A DNA stretch of 56,533 nucleotides, taken from NCBI GenBank assembly GCA_026129905.1, contig JAHCHE010000043.1:1-56533 (forward strand), given 5' to 3'. The notes beneath the pieces are model-generated. The model was not told where the DNA came from. It saw nothing but the letters and a program-made list of their open reading frames with translations, and ran no database searches. A program made the position numbers and the translations under genes. Source of the DNA: Bryobacteraceae bacterium (lineage in GTDB: Bacteria; Acidobacteriota; Terriglobia; Bryobacterales; Bryobacteraceae). This document shows positions 16,541 through 24,411 of this stretch, in pieces; the stretch's first letter is position 1, and each line of letters begins with the position of its first letter.

Positions 16541-17153
16541 GGTACTCGTCAAGAACGAACGCGCGGACACCGTGGTAAGCCCGGACCGGAATCAGGCCGC
16601 CCTCGTTCGCGGCGACGTGACCGAGCAGCAGGTAAATTCCGAAATCGAACTGCTCTCAAGCGCCGACCTTCTCGAGGAGGTCGTCCGCCGATGCCGTCTC
16701 CAGAACGAATGGCTCTCCCGCTCCAACGGCATGGCGCCCGTCGCCGTGGAACGCGCCGTGCGAAAGCTTCGCCGCGATCTCAACATCAACCCGGTTCGCC
16801 GAGCCAGCGTCATCGAGGTCGCCTATGCCTCCCCCGACCCCGAACGCTCCGCCGCCGTCCTCCGCGCTCTCGCCGACCTCTATCTCAACGCTCACCTTAA
16901 GGTTCACCGCACGGCCGGCGCCCACCAGTTCTTCCAGGATCTGGCCGTCAAGTACCAGGCGCAGCTTCAGAACACGGAAGCGCAACTCTCCGGCCTCGTC
17001 CGCTCCGGCAACCTGACCCTGCGCACCGAGCAGAAGTCCCTCATGCTCCAGCGCTCCATCGAGGTTGATAAGGCCCTGTAGGAAACCAGATCGCTCAGCC
17101 CCCGCATCGTCACCCAGAGCCGCATGATCCCCAACCAGTAGGCCCGCCCCACA
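16539..17153 (+). pseudogene. Broken GumC/Wzz-type polysaccharide chain-length determinant
   Basis: From AAG 16539 the frame reads KVLVKNERADTVVSPD, then NSEIELLSSADLLEEVVRRC, YASPDPERSAAVLRALADLY and a coiled-coil region. This is the periplasmic part of GumC/Wzz exopolysaccharide export proteins. The N-terminal membrane segment is absent. An in-frame TAG interrupts at 17079-17081, after which the frame continues with the family motif SPRIVTQSRMIPNQ and is cut by another TAG at 17151-17153, where homology ends. The C-terminal membrane helix and any tyrosine-kinase domain are gone. ATG/GTG 16572 could start a short product, but the gene is clearly non-functional. Confidence 0.75.
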
Positions 17154-17515
17154 TCGGGATGGGAAGACGGAGAGAGAAAGAAGGTGATGGCGGCGGCGAG
17201 CAGCAACACGGCCGCGGCAATCCAATGGGCGCGGTGCAGCCGGTACGATGCTTGCCGAGCTGCAAAACCAGGTCCAACCTGGTCCTCCACCGCAACTCTA
17301 GCCGGCCTTCTCTGAAGATCGTTCAAGTTTGCGGATTCCTAATGTCCAGACACGCTGCCGTTCTCGAAAAAGCGCTCCCGGAAATTGAGTTTGTTCAGTA
17401 GCCGCCCTCGAAAAGCCCGCGCCCGCTCCGTCGCGCTCGCCGTTCGTCTCTTTGGCCGCCCGCCTGTTTCCCCCCGATGTAACCACCGGCCGGAGGGTGT
17501 GTCCACGCATCCCAT
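17154..17515. other. Debris next to the broken GumC gene
   Basis: No intact gene. On the minus strand, roughly 17300 to 17155, a frame reads YRLHRAHWIAAAVLLLAAAI and then TFFLSPSSHPDVGRAYWLG. That is one membrane helix with the flavour of a VanZ-family N-terminus, cut off where the GumC remnant begins. VanZ-like proteins occur in exopolysaccharide loci. This is tentative; the rest (17330-17515) shows nothing recognisable. Confidence 0.35.
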
Positions 17516-17821
17516 TCAAGCGGGGGTCCGGGGAAGCACTTCGCGCAGAATCTTCCCCCCTTGTTGGTCCTCGGCAACCTCGAGCTCGTAGCATGCCTGC
17601 ATATTCATCCAGAACCTCGACGTCGTGCCAAAGTATCGAGCCAGCCGCATGGCTGTGTCAGCCGTGATGCCGCGGCGCTCATTGACGATGTCGTTGATGC
17701 GCGTCGCCGGCACCCGCAACGCCAGGGCGAGTTCGTTCGCCGACATGCCAAGGGGAAACAGAAACTCTTCCCGGAGGATTTCACCCGGATGAACTGGGGG
17801 GAGTCGATCCTTCTTAGCCAT
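17516..17821 (-). CDS. higA: HigA-type antitoxin
   Basis: A 101-residue XRE-family helix-turn-helix protein of the HigA group: PPVHPGEILREEFLFPLGMS, then ANELALALRVPATRINDIVN, RRGITADTAMRLARYFGTT and FWMNMQACYELE. It neutralises the HigB ribonuclease and represses the operon. The start ATG 17821 (MAKKDRLPPVHPG) is the family-typical N-terminus; the frame is open further upstream but overlaps higB. The toxin gene lies 16 bases upstream, which is the inverted toxin-first order characteristic of higBA. Confidence 0.92.
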   Translation of the reverse strand: MAKKDRLPPVHPGEILREEFLFPLGMSANELALALRVPATRINDIVNERRGITADTAMRLARYFGTTSRFWMNMQACYELEVAEDQQGGKILREVLPRTPA

Positions 17822-17837
17822 ATCCTCTTTCACCTCG

Positions 17838-18116
17838 CTAATGGTAGTCGACAATTTCGACGCCTTCCGCCGCCCCTTCCCGCCAGGAAAAGCAGATCCG
17901 CCATTGGTCGTTAATCCGGATACTGTGTTGACCTTTTCGGTCGCCGTGCAACGCCTCAAGCCGGTTTCCTGGGACCGCGGCCAGGTCGTCCAGAGTCTCG
18001 GCGCCGTCTAACGTGCGGAGTTTCCGTCGAGCAACCATCGCAATGTTGTTGAATCGGGCGCTCTTATGACGGAAGAAAAGTCGCTCGGTCTCATTCGAGC
18101 GGAACGAACGGATCAC
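17838..18116 (-). CDS. higB: HigB-type mRNA-interferase toxin
   Basis: A 92-residue RelE/HigB-fold protein: MIRSFRSNETERLFFRHKSA at the start, RKLRTLDGAETLDDLAAVPG in the middle, and LHGDRKGQHSIRINDQWRIC with FSWREGAAEGVEIVDYH at the end. This is a full-length HigB with the conserved basic/aromatic RINDQWRICF core. Toxins of this family cleave mRNA at the ribosome. It is the first gene of a higBA pair sitting beside the decayed polysaccharide locus. Confidence 0.92.
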   Translation of the reverse strand: MIRSFRSNETERLFFRHKSARFNNIAMVARRKLRTLDGAETLDDLAAVPGNRLEALHGDRKGQHSIRINDQWRICFSWREGAAEGVEIVDYH

Positions 18117-18122
18117 ATGGTG

Positions 18123-18131
18123 AGTATATCA
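18123..18131 (-). promoter_or_regulatory. Extended -10 element of higBA
   Basis: On the minus strand TGATATACT ends 6 bases before the higB ATG, so a transcript starting at the usual distance would begin at or next to the start codon (leaderless or nearly so). No convincing -35 is seen. Confidence 0.5.
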
Positions 18132-18714
18132 CGGTCAGCGTTAAACGGCGGCAAGGAAATCGACGGCTTCCCCGACCTTTCCCCAATGAACAACGCGGGT
18201 TTCTGCGGCCAAGGGCGTAGAGGCACAGTCCGTTGAAGGCAGTACCTGCGCATCCGCCGGTTGCGGGATCCGGACAATCCGCGGCTGCTGGACGGCATTG
18301 GCCTGCAACCCGGTGGAGAAACGTCAGCACGTGGCTCCGATCATGCCGAGACTGGCCCCGCGACTACTACCGCGCGCTGAAGCAACTCTCGCTGGTGCGC
18401 ACCGGCGAAGCGGGCTTCCTGCCCCAGGCGCCGCCCCCGGCCCCGCCCCAGCCCGTCGACCCCGGCCCCGACCGCCAAGGCCGCCGCTGCGGCCACAAAA
18501 AGCGAAACGAACCCAACCATCGCCGAATTTCCGCTCAAGTGGGACCGTTCGTCCCTGCCGTACTCCCCACCGCCGACGAATTCGACCGGATTATCGCCGG
18601 GGCGAAGGACGATTATTCGTTTTTGAAGAAAAAATAACCCTGCTCGCGCGAAATTTAATCGGTGGCCGGGACTCCGGAATCCGGGGCTGGGCTCGCAAAG
18701 CGCTCGCCGGGCCC
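18132..18714. other. Gene debris between higBA and the phosphoesterase
   Basis: 583 bases without an intact gene. The best coding-like trace is on the plus strand, 18233-18637. It has DYYRALKQLSLVRTGEAGFL, a Pro/Ala-rich linker and an acidic ending (LPTADEFDRIIAGAKDDYSF then LKKK). The part before about 18330 reads sensibly only in other frames. It looks like the worn 3' end of a gene of unknown family. Confidence 0.35.
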
Positions 18715-19272
18715 CTACTGCGGGTAGCGGGCGACGTCGAACGCGCCCAGCGGCGACGCGACGATCTGGAAGCCGGTTGCGGAATCGGAATCCGTGTCGT
18801 AGATGACGAAGGTTGGTACCGTGTCCGTGCGCTCGCCGCCGTCGTCGAACGAAGCGCCCATGATCGCGCCGGGATTGATCGCCAGCGTCGGGCCGGCGCG
18901 CGTGATGTCAAAGATGTGGTTGTGGCCATAGCAGACCACGTCGTATTCCCCGCTTGCGGCCACGGCGCGCGCGATGTTGTCGTAGTGATTCACCGCAAAG
19001 CTTCGCCCGCCGAGATCGCCCCGAAAGAACTGACCGTGAATCTGCACGTGCTGGTATGCCGCGGCGTTGCTGGTGATCCGGAACAGGTCCCCGTCATTGT
19101 TCCCAAACACAACGTGAATCGGGTTGGGAAACCCCCGCGCAAGCTGGTGAATGATGAACGGCGAGCAGAGATCGCCGCAGCAGATCATCGCGCCGGCATC
19201 GCGAATGGCGTCAAGCGCCGCCGCCAGGTTCCACACGTTGTCGTGAATGTCCGATAAGATCGCTACGCGCAT
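18715..19272 (-). CDS. YfcE/MJ0936-type metallophosphoesterase
   Basis: A 185-residue calcineurin-like phosphoesterase containing the full metal-binding set: SDIHDN (residues 7-12), GDLCSP, GNNDG, a His in FAVNHYDN and GHNHIFD. Length and order fit the YfcE/MJ0936 single-domain phosphodiesterases, which are cytoplasmic enzymes of broad specificity. It is 72 bases downstream of the alkaline phosphatase gene on the same strand, so the two may share a transcript for phosphate scavenging. Confidence 0.9.
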   Translation of the reverse strand: MRVAILSDIHDNVWNLAAALDAIRDAGAMICCGDLCSPFIIHQLARGFPNPIHVVFGNNDGDLFRITSNAAAYQHVQIHGQFFRGDLGGRSFAVNHYDNIARAVAASGEYDVVCYGHNHIFDITRAGPTLAINPGAIMGASFDDGGERTDTVPTFVIYDTDSDSATGFQIVASPLGAFDVARYPQ

Positions 19273-19344
19273 GGCGTCCTCCTCCCAGCTTGGATGGCTC
19301 CTCCATTTTCCCGCGGCGCGCAGGCAAGGAAATCGATGACGAAC

Positions 19345-20448
19345 TCAGCGGCGCCTCGCCGGGACCTTCCAGCCGTAGGCCGCCATCATGATGTGAAACA
19401 GGTCCGTGTTGGAGATGAAGCCCCGCACTCGTTCGGCGCCCGGTCCCTGCGCGGCCACGACAACTTCCTCCCCCGTGTGCGAATTGTCCACCCGTACCGC
19501 GCGCGGTACCGCGCCGTCGGCGGAAGCGGGGTCGGGAAGCGTCAGCGGCTCGCCCGGGCGGCCGCCCCGGACCCGGAGGTCGAACGAATGGTCCGCGGCG
19601 TAGACGATCAGGGTGTCTTTCTTCATGCGCCCGGCCGTCTCCCGGATCACTCGGTCGAGCGCTACCGCCCGGTCCAGGCCCGCCTTCGCGTTGGTGGTGT
19701 GCATGTCCCACTCCACCATCAGGAAGAAGCCGTTGCGGTTCTTGGAGAGGATGTCGATGGCGCGGCCGGCCGCGGCGTCGAGGTCGAACGCTCCCGTATC
19801 GAACAGCGCCACGACGCGCCGCGCGTCCTCGGGGATGGCTTCGACGGAGTCGAAAACGGAATAGCCCGCCTTGCGAAGGGCGGGCTCCAGATCCACGCCG
19901 CGCTCCGACATCGCCTTGAAAATGCGCTGACGCCCGCCGCCGACGATCAGGTCCACGCCGTCTCCAAAGCGCGGTTCCATCACTTGCGCGAATATCTCTC
20001 CCGCTTTCCGCCGGTCGTTGGACTGCGCGTAACAAGCTGCCGGCGTGGCGTCCGTCATGTCCATGTTGGACAGCACGCCGGTGGAAAGGCCGCGCTCCTC
20101 GGCGTACTCCAGGATTGTTTTCAGCGGCTCTCCATCCTGTTTGCCCCGCACCGCGGAAGCGGATTGCGAGATCACGCCGTTGTTCGTCTTTTGTCCCGTG
20201 ACGATCGCGGTCATGCCGGCGGCGGAATCGGTCACCCAGGCATTGGCCGCCGACGTATCCATAAGGGCGACATGGGGCATCGACTGGATGAACAGCTTCT
20301 GCGGCTCGCCATAGCCGTGGAGGCTGGCCGCGTTGAGGGTGGGCAGGCCGCCGGCGTCGCCGATGAACAGGATGACATTCCGCGCTTTCGCCTCGGCGGC
20401 GGCGGCGCAGGCGAAGAAGAGGATAACTGCGAGGCTCGAACGTCTCAT
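19345..20448 (-). CDS. Alkaline phosphatase (PhoA superfamily), exported
   Basis: A 367-residue protein with a signal peptide (MRRSSLAVILFFACAAAAEA). Alkaline-phosphatase motifs are the metal ligand NVILFIGDAGG, the catalytic serine region WVTDSAAGMTAIVTG, the DMHTTNAK and YAADHSFD metal sites, and the HTGEEVVVAAQGPGAE ligand His. It hydrolyses phosphomonoesters in the periplasm. Length is at the short end for the family. The cytoplasmic phosphoesterase gene follows on the same strand. Confidence 0.92.
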   Translation of the reverse strand: MRRSSLAVILFFACAAAAEAKARNVILFIGDAGGLPTLNAASLHGYGEPQKLFIQSMPHVALMDTSAANAWVTDSAAGMTAIVTGQKTNNGVISQSASAVRGKQDGEPLKTILEYAEERGLSTGVLSNMDMTDATPAACYAQSNDRRKAGEIFAQVMEPRFGDGVDLIVGGGRQRIFKAMSERGVDLEPALRKAGYSVFDSVEAIPEDARRVVALFDTGAFDLDAAAGRAIDILSKNRNGFFLMVEWDMHTTNAKAGLDRAVALDRVIRETAGRMKKDTLIVYAADHSFDLRVRGGRPGEPLTLPDPASADGAVPRAVRVDNSHTGEEVVVAAQGPGAERVRGFISNTDLFHIMMAAYGWKVPARRR

Positions 20449-20502
20449 TTTCCGCTATCATAACCGCCGCGGCCAGCCGGCGGCGACAAGGCGCGGTAAC
20501 GC

Positions 20503-22035
20503 TTACGCGTCCTCCTCGACCGGCGTAAATCCGATAAATGCCGCCAGGTCCTTCAAGCGCTCGCGGAAGTTCCCGAACGTGGCGCAGCGGTGGACCCCGT
20601 ACTTATCCGGATGAACGTACCGCAGAACCTTGCTGGCATCAACTGATGCCACGATTTTGGTCCTTCACATCATCTCCCACAGGTGGTCCCGGAACTTCAC
20701 CGGTCCGGTGAGCATCGGGACGGTGGTACCCGTGTGCATGAGCACTTCCTTGTTCAGGACATCCACCTGCCACATCGTCACGGGCTCGCCGGCCGGGTAC
20801 AGGACCCACGACGCCGCGCCGACGCCGGTAGCCGCCCGCCCGCGGATCCGCCTTTCCCGGTGATCCGTGAGGATGTACGGGACCCGCCGCTCATCGCCCC
20901 ACGGGTTCCACGGTCCTTCGCAATGCTGCACGCAGGAGACGTTGTTGTAGGTATCCACCGAGTAGTCGCCCAGCATGCTCGGCCGGTTGTATGCGTACTG
21001 CAGGATCATCTCCGAGAGCACGACGTTCAGGTGCGACTGGCACTTGACAACCTTGTTCTCCAGTTGAAACTCGGAGGTCGCCAGCGCCGGGTAGACCAAC
21101 TCCTCCGACTTGGGTTCCCGGATCAGCGAACGGATGTGAAACGCCATCGCGGTGGCTTCGTATTTCTCCAACAGGAACTTCATCGCCAGGTACAGCTTGG
21201 CGGACCGCACCACCTCCGATTCGATGGTGTACGTCACCTTCTCCGCCGCCTGGATCCACCGCTCCGCGATCCGGTTGGCCTCCTGGCTTTCGCTGTACCA
21301 CAGCTTCTCGATCGCCGGTTCCGCCGCCACTTCCTTCGTCCCGATTTTGGTAACCCGGGTTCCGAACGTCCGGTCGATCGCGCCGAGAATCGTCTCGTTG
21401 TACGCCGCGGGCGGATGCTTCAGAACGTCGCCGTAGATGACGTTCACGAACGCCGAATCGGTCACCGTCAGGATGTGCTCGCTCTTCATCCGTTTCAGCG
21501 TGCGGATCAGCTTCACCTTCTCGACGAGGTCGCTGAACATCCGTTCGCAAATCCTGTCGTCCGCGCTGAAGCCCCACGGATCGAGGAACGCCCCGGCCAC
21601 CCGGTTCTCCTTGAAGAGTGGATACGGCACGTTCATGAAGTCGTTGACCACGGCGATATTGATCGTCGGCAGCCCTGTTCGCAGCAGGTCGTAATCCCGG
21701 GGCCAGCCGTAGACGATGACGCCGTCGTAGCCCAGGCTCTTCAGTTCCTTCGCTTCATTGAGGACCGATTCCAGCTTCACGCCGCGTGTGAGATCCCGCA
21801 CCACGAACTCGACGCCGCCGCACTCGCGCTCGAGCCGTTCGACGATCTGTTGGTTCGACATCGGCGCGATGCTGGAATCGTCCCGCGACGGGGCGATGTC
21901 AAACAGAATCGTGTAGAGCTTCGCTTTCGGCCGGTCCGATCCGGCGCCGAATGCGATCATGGAAGGCCCGGAGAGAACTCCTCCGCCAAGCGCGGCCGAC
22001 GATAGTCGCAAAAAGGTGCGGCGTGTCGCGATCAT
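20503..22035 (-). CDS. Exported FucI-like sugar isomerase homologue; candidate selenoprotein with in-frame TGA
   Basis: The first 456 codons begin with a Tat signal (ATRRTFLRLSSAALGGGVLS). They continue as a protein of the L-fucose/arabinose-isomerase-like type (YDGVIVYGWPRDYDLLRTGL, CVQHCEGPWNPWGDERRVPY, ASWVLYPAGEPVTMWQVD). TGA at 20665-20667 interrupts after DHLWEMM. The same frame then stays open for RTKI plus 49 codons (VASVDASKVLRYVHPDKYGV ... GFTPVEEDA), ending at TAA 20503-20505. This tail has the 'H-x-ATFGNFRERL' and 'GFxxVEE' look of the family's natural C-terminus, and homologues as I recall them have Cys-Arg-Thr where TGA-Arg-Thr stands. A SECIS-like RNA structure follows the TGA directly. 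If TGA is read as selenocysteine the product has 510 residues. Otherwise it is a 456-residue truncated protein, produced by mutation or base-call error. No selenocysteine machinery genes lie in the window. Confidence 0.6.
20624..20667 (-). promoter_or_regulatory. SECIS-like two-tier hairpin beginning at the in-frame TGA
   Basis: On the minus strand TGA (20667-20665) is followed at once by AGGACC (20664-20659), which pairs with GGTTCT (20629-20624) through five Watson-Crick pairs and one G-T. An internal loop (AAAATCG / GCAA) leads to a perfect upper stem TGGCATCA/TGATGCCA at 20651-20634. With closing pairs relaxed, the apical loop is AGTT, with G 22 bases after the TGA. Placement, stem length and a G within the first two loop bases fit the general bacterial SECIS model. 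The hairpin codons (GCA, TCA, GTT, GAT) are unusually AT-rich for this genome. Confidence 0.55.
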
Positions 22036-22105
22036 GTATACTCCTGGCCGGGCGCGCCCGGTCGCCCATCAGTATACAGTTATTCAGGTCTGAAATTCTC
22101 TGATG

Positions 22106-22576
22106 CTAGTCCCGCCGGTAGATTTCGGTCCACTCCGTCTCGTTGGAAGGACCTTTGACGTGGATTCGCCGCGTCAACGTCTTTCCATCCCTGGAAACGG
22201 TGGTCGTCGCGGTTTCGACGTAGCGTCCGTCGTGGGTCGTGAAAACGGATCGAATGGCGCTCGCGCTGGTGCGCCGGATCACAATGCGGCCGGCGCCGAA
22301 CGAGCGCGTCATCGCGTATTCCTGCCCGTCGATTCGGCCGTCGAACGTAAGCTGCCTCGTTTCCTCGTCACCGTACGCCACGACGCCCGAGTATCGCAGC
22401 AGCGGCTCCTGGTGCTCGATTCTCATCACCACGTACAGGGGCTTGCTGGCGTTGCCCCAGATCGAGTGGTTGACGTCCAGTTCCCATGCTCCCGTCATGT
22501 TCCGGGGTTCCTGCGCCAACAGGAGCGCCGGCGCGGCAACCGCGGCAAGGAACGCTGCGCGCAAGTTCATCGACAT
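22106..22576 (-). CDS. Secreted hypothetical protein (lipocalin-like beta-barrel candidate)
   Basis: A 156-residue protein with signal peptide MSMNLRAAFLAAVAAPALLL and then an all-beta pattern (MTGAWELDVNHSIWGN, VVMRIEHQEPLLRY, TRQLTFDGRI, TLTRRIHVKG). The opening 'GxW' after the signal resembles lipocalin-like small secreted proteins. The start ATG 22576 has AAGGAAGG 5 bases upstream. It is upstream of the isomerase-like gene on the same strand (70 bases), possibly in one transcript. Function is unknown. Confidence 0.7.
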   Translation of the reverse strand: MSMNLRAAFLAAVAAPALLLAQEPRNMTGAWELDVNHSIWGNASKPLYVVMRIEHQEPLLRYSGVVAYGDEETRQLTFDGRIDGQEYAMTRSFGAGRIVIRRTSASAIRSVFTTHDGRYVETATTTVSRDGKTLTRRIHVKGPSNETEWTEIYRRD

Positions 22577-22721
22577 CGCCTTCCTTTCCCTCCGCCGCCG
22601 GACGCCGGCCTCCGCGCGCGAGCTCAGGCCAGCTCCGGGGCTATTTCGCTTCGAACTTCATCCCGTCACGCGTTCCGGCGCCGGGCGTCAACTGCCGCGG
22701 CAGCGCCGGCATGCGGAAATG

Positions 22722-22934
22722 TCAGTGCGCGCCAAGCGCGTACTCCAGGTCTTCGGCTAGCGCCAACCGGCGGTCTCCCCGCGCATCCAGAATCACTTGG
22801 CCTCGTGCGAACGGAGGAATCGTCTCCCATTCTTCCGTCAACTGGATTTCGGTTCCGGCTGGCAGCGTTTCACCCCCGTAAATCGGGAGTGGCTTCTTGA
22901 TTTTGACAGTTGCGTGAAGTTTGACTTTCGACAT
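22722..22934 (-). CDS. Small hypothetical protein
   Basis: A 70-residue soluble protein, MSKVKLHATVKIKKPLPIYG onward, beta-rich, ending ALAEDLEYALGAH. A strong ribosome binding site (GGAGG 8 bases upstream) supports translation. It has the feel of a small beta-barrel accessory protein. No family is recognised. It lies next to the insertion-sequence remnant and could be a cargo or a neighbour. Confidence 0.55.
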   Translation of the reverse strand: MSKVKLHATVKIKKPLPIYGGETLPAGTEIQLTEEWETIPPFARGQVILDARGDRRLALAEDLEYALGAH

Positions 22935-22974
22935 CGAGCCACCTCCTCCCCGCTCGGAAGACCTTCAAGATGAG

Positions 22975-23717
22975 ACCGCTAGTAAACGTAAACCGGCTTC
23001 TCTCGCGGCGCAAGGTGGCTCATCTCGGGGAGCGCCGGGAATCTGCCTGGATCGAGACCGGCTGCGGCGGGATGACCCCCAATCCCCGCCGGTCGCGCCG
23101 GCGGCGCGGGATCATACGGGCGCGGCAACCAGGCTCGCACCCAAGTCGAGTATACACCCGATTCCGGCGAATGAGACGACAATCCGCCGCCGGCCTGCCG
23201 TTGGGTGCGCGGAACTTCGGATAGCGCATACGCTCGGCGTTGCGCTCGAAGTAATCCGCCTCGGTGCGAGTCTTTTGCAGAACGTCGGGATTGGTGGATT
23301 GGGTGGAACGCAAGGAGAGAACCAGGCGGAAGGCCATCTCCACCGCCTCCAGATCGAGGTCGCCGGTCTGCTTGCGCTCGGCGAAGATACGGCGCAGCAG
23401 CGTGCTTACTTCGCGCTCAATTTCGGCGTGGATCGCCGCGGCCGTTTTTTTTCCTCTGACATCAACGTGTCCTCGACCGGGCGCAAGGCACAGATCTGTT
23501 CGCTAACCTCGACGACCTCTCCGCTGAGTTTTTGAAACCGATGAAACTCGGCTACCTCCTGTTGCGCCTTGCGTAGCGCCGCCGGGGAAGCAAAGGTCTC
23601 CGTGGTGGTCTTGCCGGCCACCCGCCGCGTCAGGCGGAAATTGGGCCCATGGCCGGGGTCGCCGCGTTGGGCGCAGTGGCTAAGATCTGCGCCGCCAAAA
23701 AAGAAATCGACGGCCAT
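22975..23717 (-). mobile_element. Remnant of an insertion sequence (ISKra4-like transposase region)
   Basis: A minus-strand frame from ATG 23717 reads LSHCAQRGDPGHGPNFRLTR, RVAGKTTTETFASPAAL and HRFQKLSGEVVEVSEQICAL, and stops at 23406. Adding one base at an A8 run (about 23447-23454) continues it as AAAIHAEIEREVSTLLRRIF and DLDLEAVEMAFRL. It then jumps to TRTEADYFERNAERMRYPKF, which resembles the C-terminal region of ISKra4-type transposases. The usual middle and extreme C-terminus are missing, so an internal deletion and a truncation have occurred. Family assignment is from memory. The A8 tract may be a frameshift mutation or an original slippage site. Confidence 0.5.
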
Positions 23718-23846
23718 CCCACTTTCATGTCGCGCACCCCTGGACGCGCCTCCGCCCGCTGCAGCCGTCTCGCCGGATGTGGTATGCTGGTATCGAACTA
23801 CAATCGAGATCGAAGATAAGGTAAGACGAGGAGTTCGCGTTCCTGA

Positions 23847-24116
23847 ATGCCATTGGTCGCTGAAGAGAAATCGAAGCTAATTTCCGCTCACAGGGTTCAT
23901 ACGACGGACAGCGGTTCGCCTGAAGTTCAGGTCGCAATCCTGAGCCACCGCATTAAGGCGCTCACCGAGCACTTCAAAACCCATAAGAAGGACCATCACT
24001 CCCGTCGCGGGCTTCTGGGCTTGGTAGCGCGGCGGCGACGTCTTCTGAACTACTTGAAGCGGAAAGATCCGAATCGGTATCAACGCCTGATTCAAACCCT
24101 CGGCATCCGCAGATAG
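23847..24116 (+). CDS. rpsO: Ribosomal protein S15
   Basis: An 89-residue S15 of standard length. Family landmarks are [35 protein letters not shown] and [20 protein letters not shown]. It binds 16S rRNA in the small-subunit platform. pnp follows downstream in the usual rpsO-pnp order, separated by a 295-base structured spacer. Confidence 0.98.
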   Translation: MPLVAEEKSKLISAHRVHTTDSGSPEVQVAILSHRIKALTEHFKTHKKDHHSRRGLLGLVARRRRLLNYLKRKDPNRYQRLIQTLGIRR

Positions 24117-24125
24117 CGCGAACTC

Positions 24126-24251
24126 GGGACACAAAGCGGGTGAGTTTTCCCCGGCGTCGGTCGTCGTACCTCTGGCAAGGAATTGGACGTCGAGAAACTG
24201 GATTACCCGCATGGCGCTGACCGCTCCGGTGAGCGGCTTGTGCTGTGTCCC
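24126..24251 (+). ncRNA. Structured spacer RNA between rpsO and pnp (candidate)
   Basis: GGGACACA (24126-24133) can pair perfectly with TGTGTCCC (24244-24251), closing a 126-base domain. Inside it GCGGGT (24136-24141) pairs with ACCCGC (24205-24210), and CCGCTC (24221-24226) pairs with GAGCGG (24231-24236), giving a possible three-way junction. It is followed by CTAATTTTATT. In other bacteria the pnp leader holds a processing hairpin used for PNPase autocontrol; this larger fold could serve the same purpose, or attenuation. It resembles no riboswitch class I know. Confidence 0.4.
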
Positions 24252-24411
24252 CTAATTTTATTCTCCTCGCCCCCCCTGAACTCTCGAACGTGTCTCCGGC
24301 AGGATTCGACGGATTGCGCCTCGGCGGGACGGCGGCCTGGAAACGGTTTTTCCGGCCCATCTCGCGCGGCGCGGCCATCGTACTTCCGCCGGTCTGTCAC
24401 TGGAGGACTCC

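Noticed and set aside
17079-17081. In-frame TAG in the GumC remnant as a recoded codon
   Set aside because: A second stop follows at 17151, homology ends there, and both ends of the gene are missing, so decay explains it; no recoding structure was seen.
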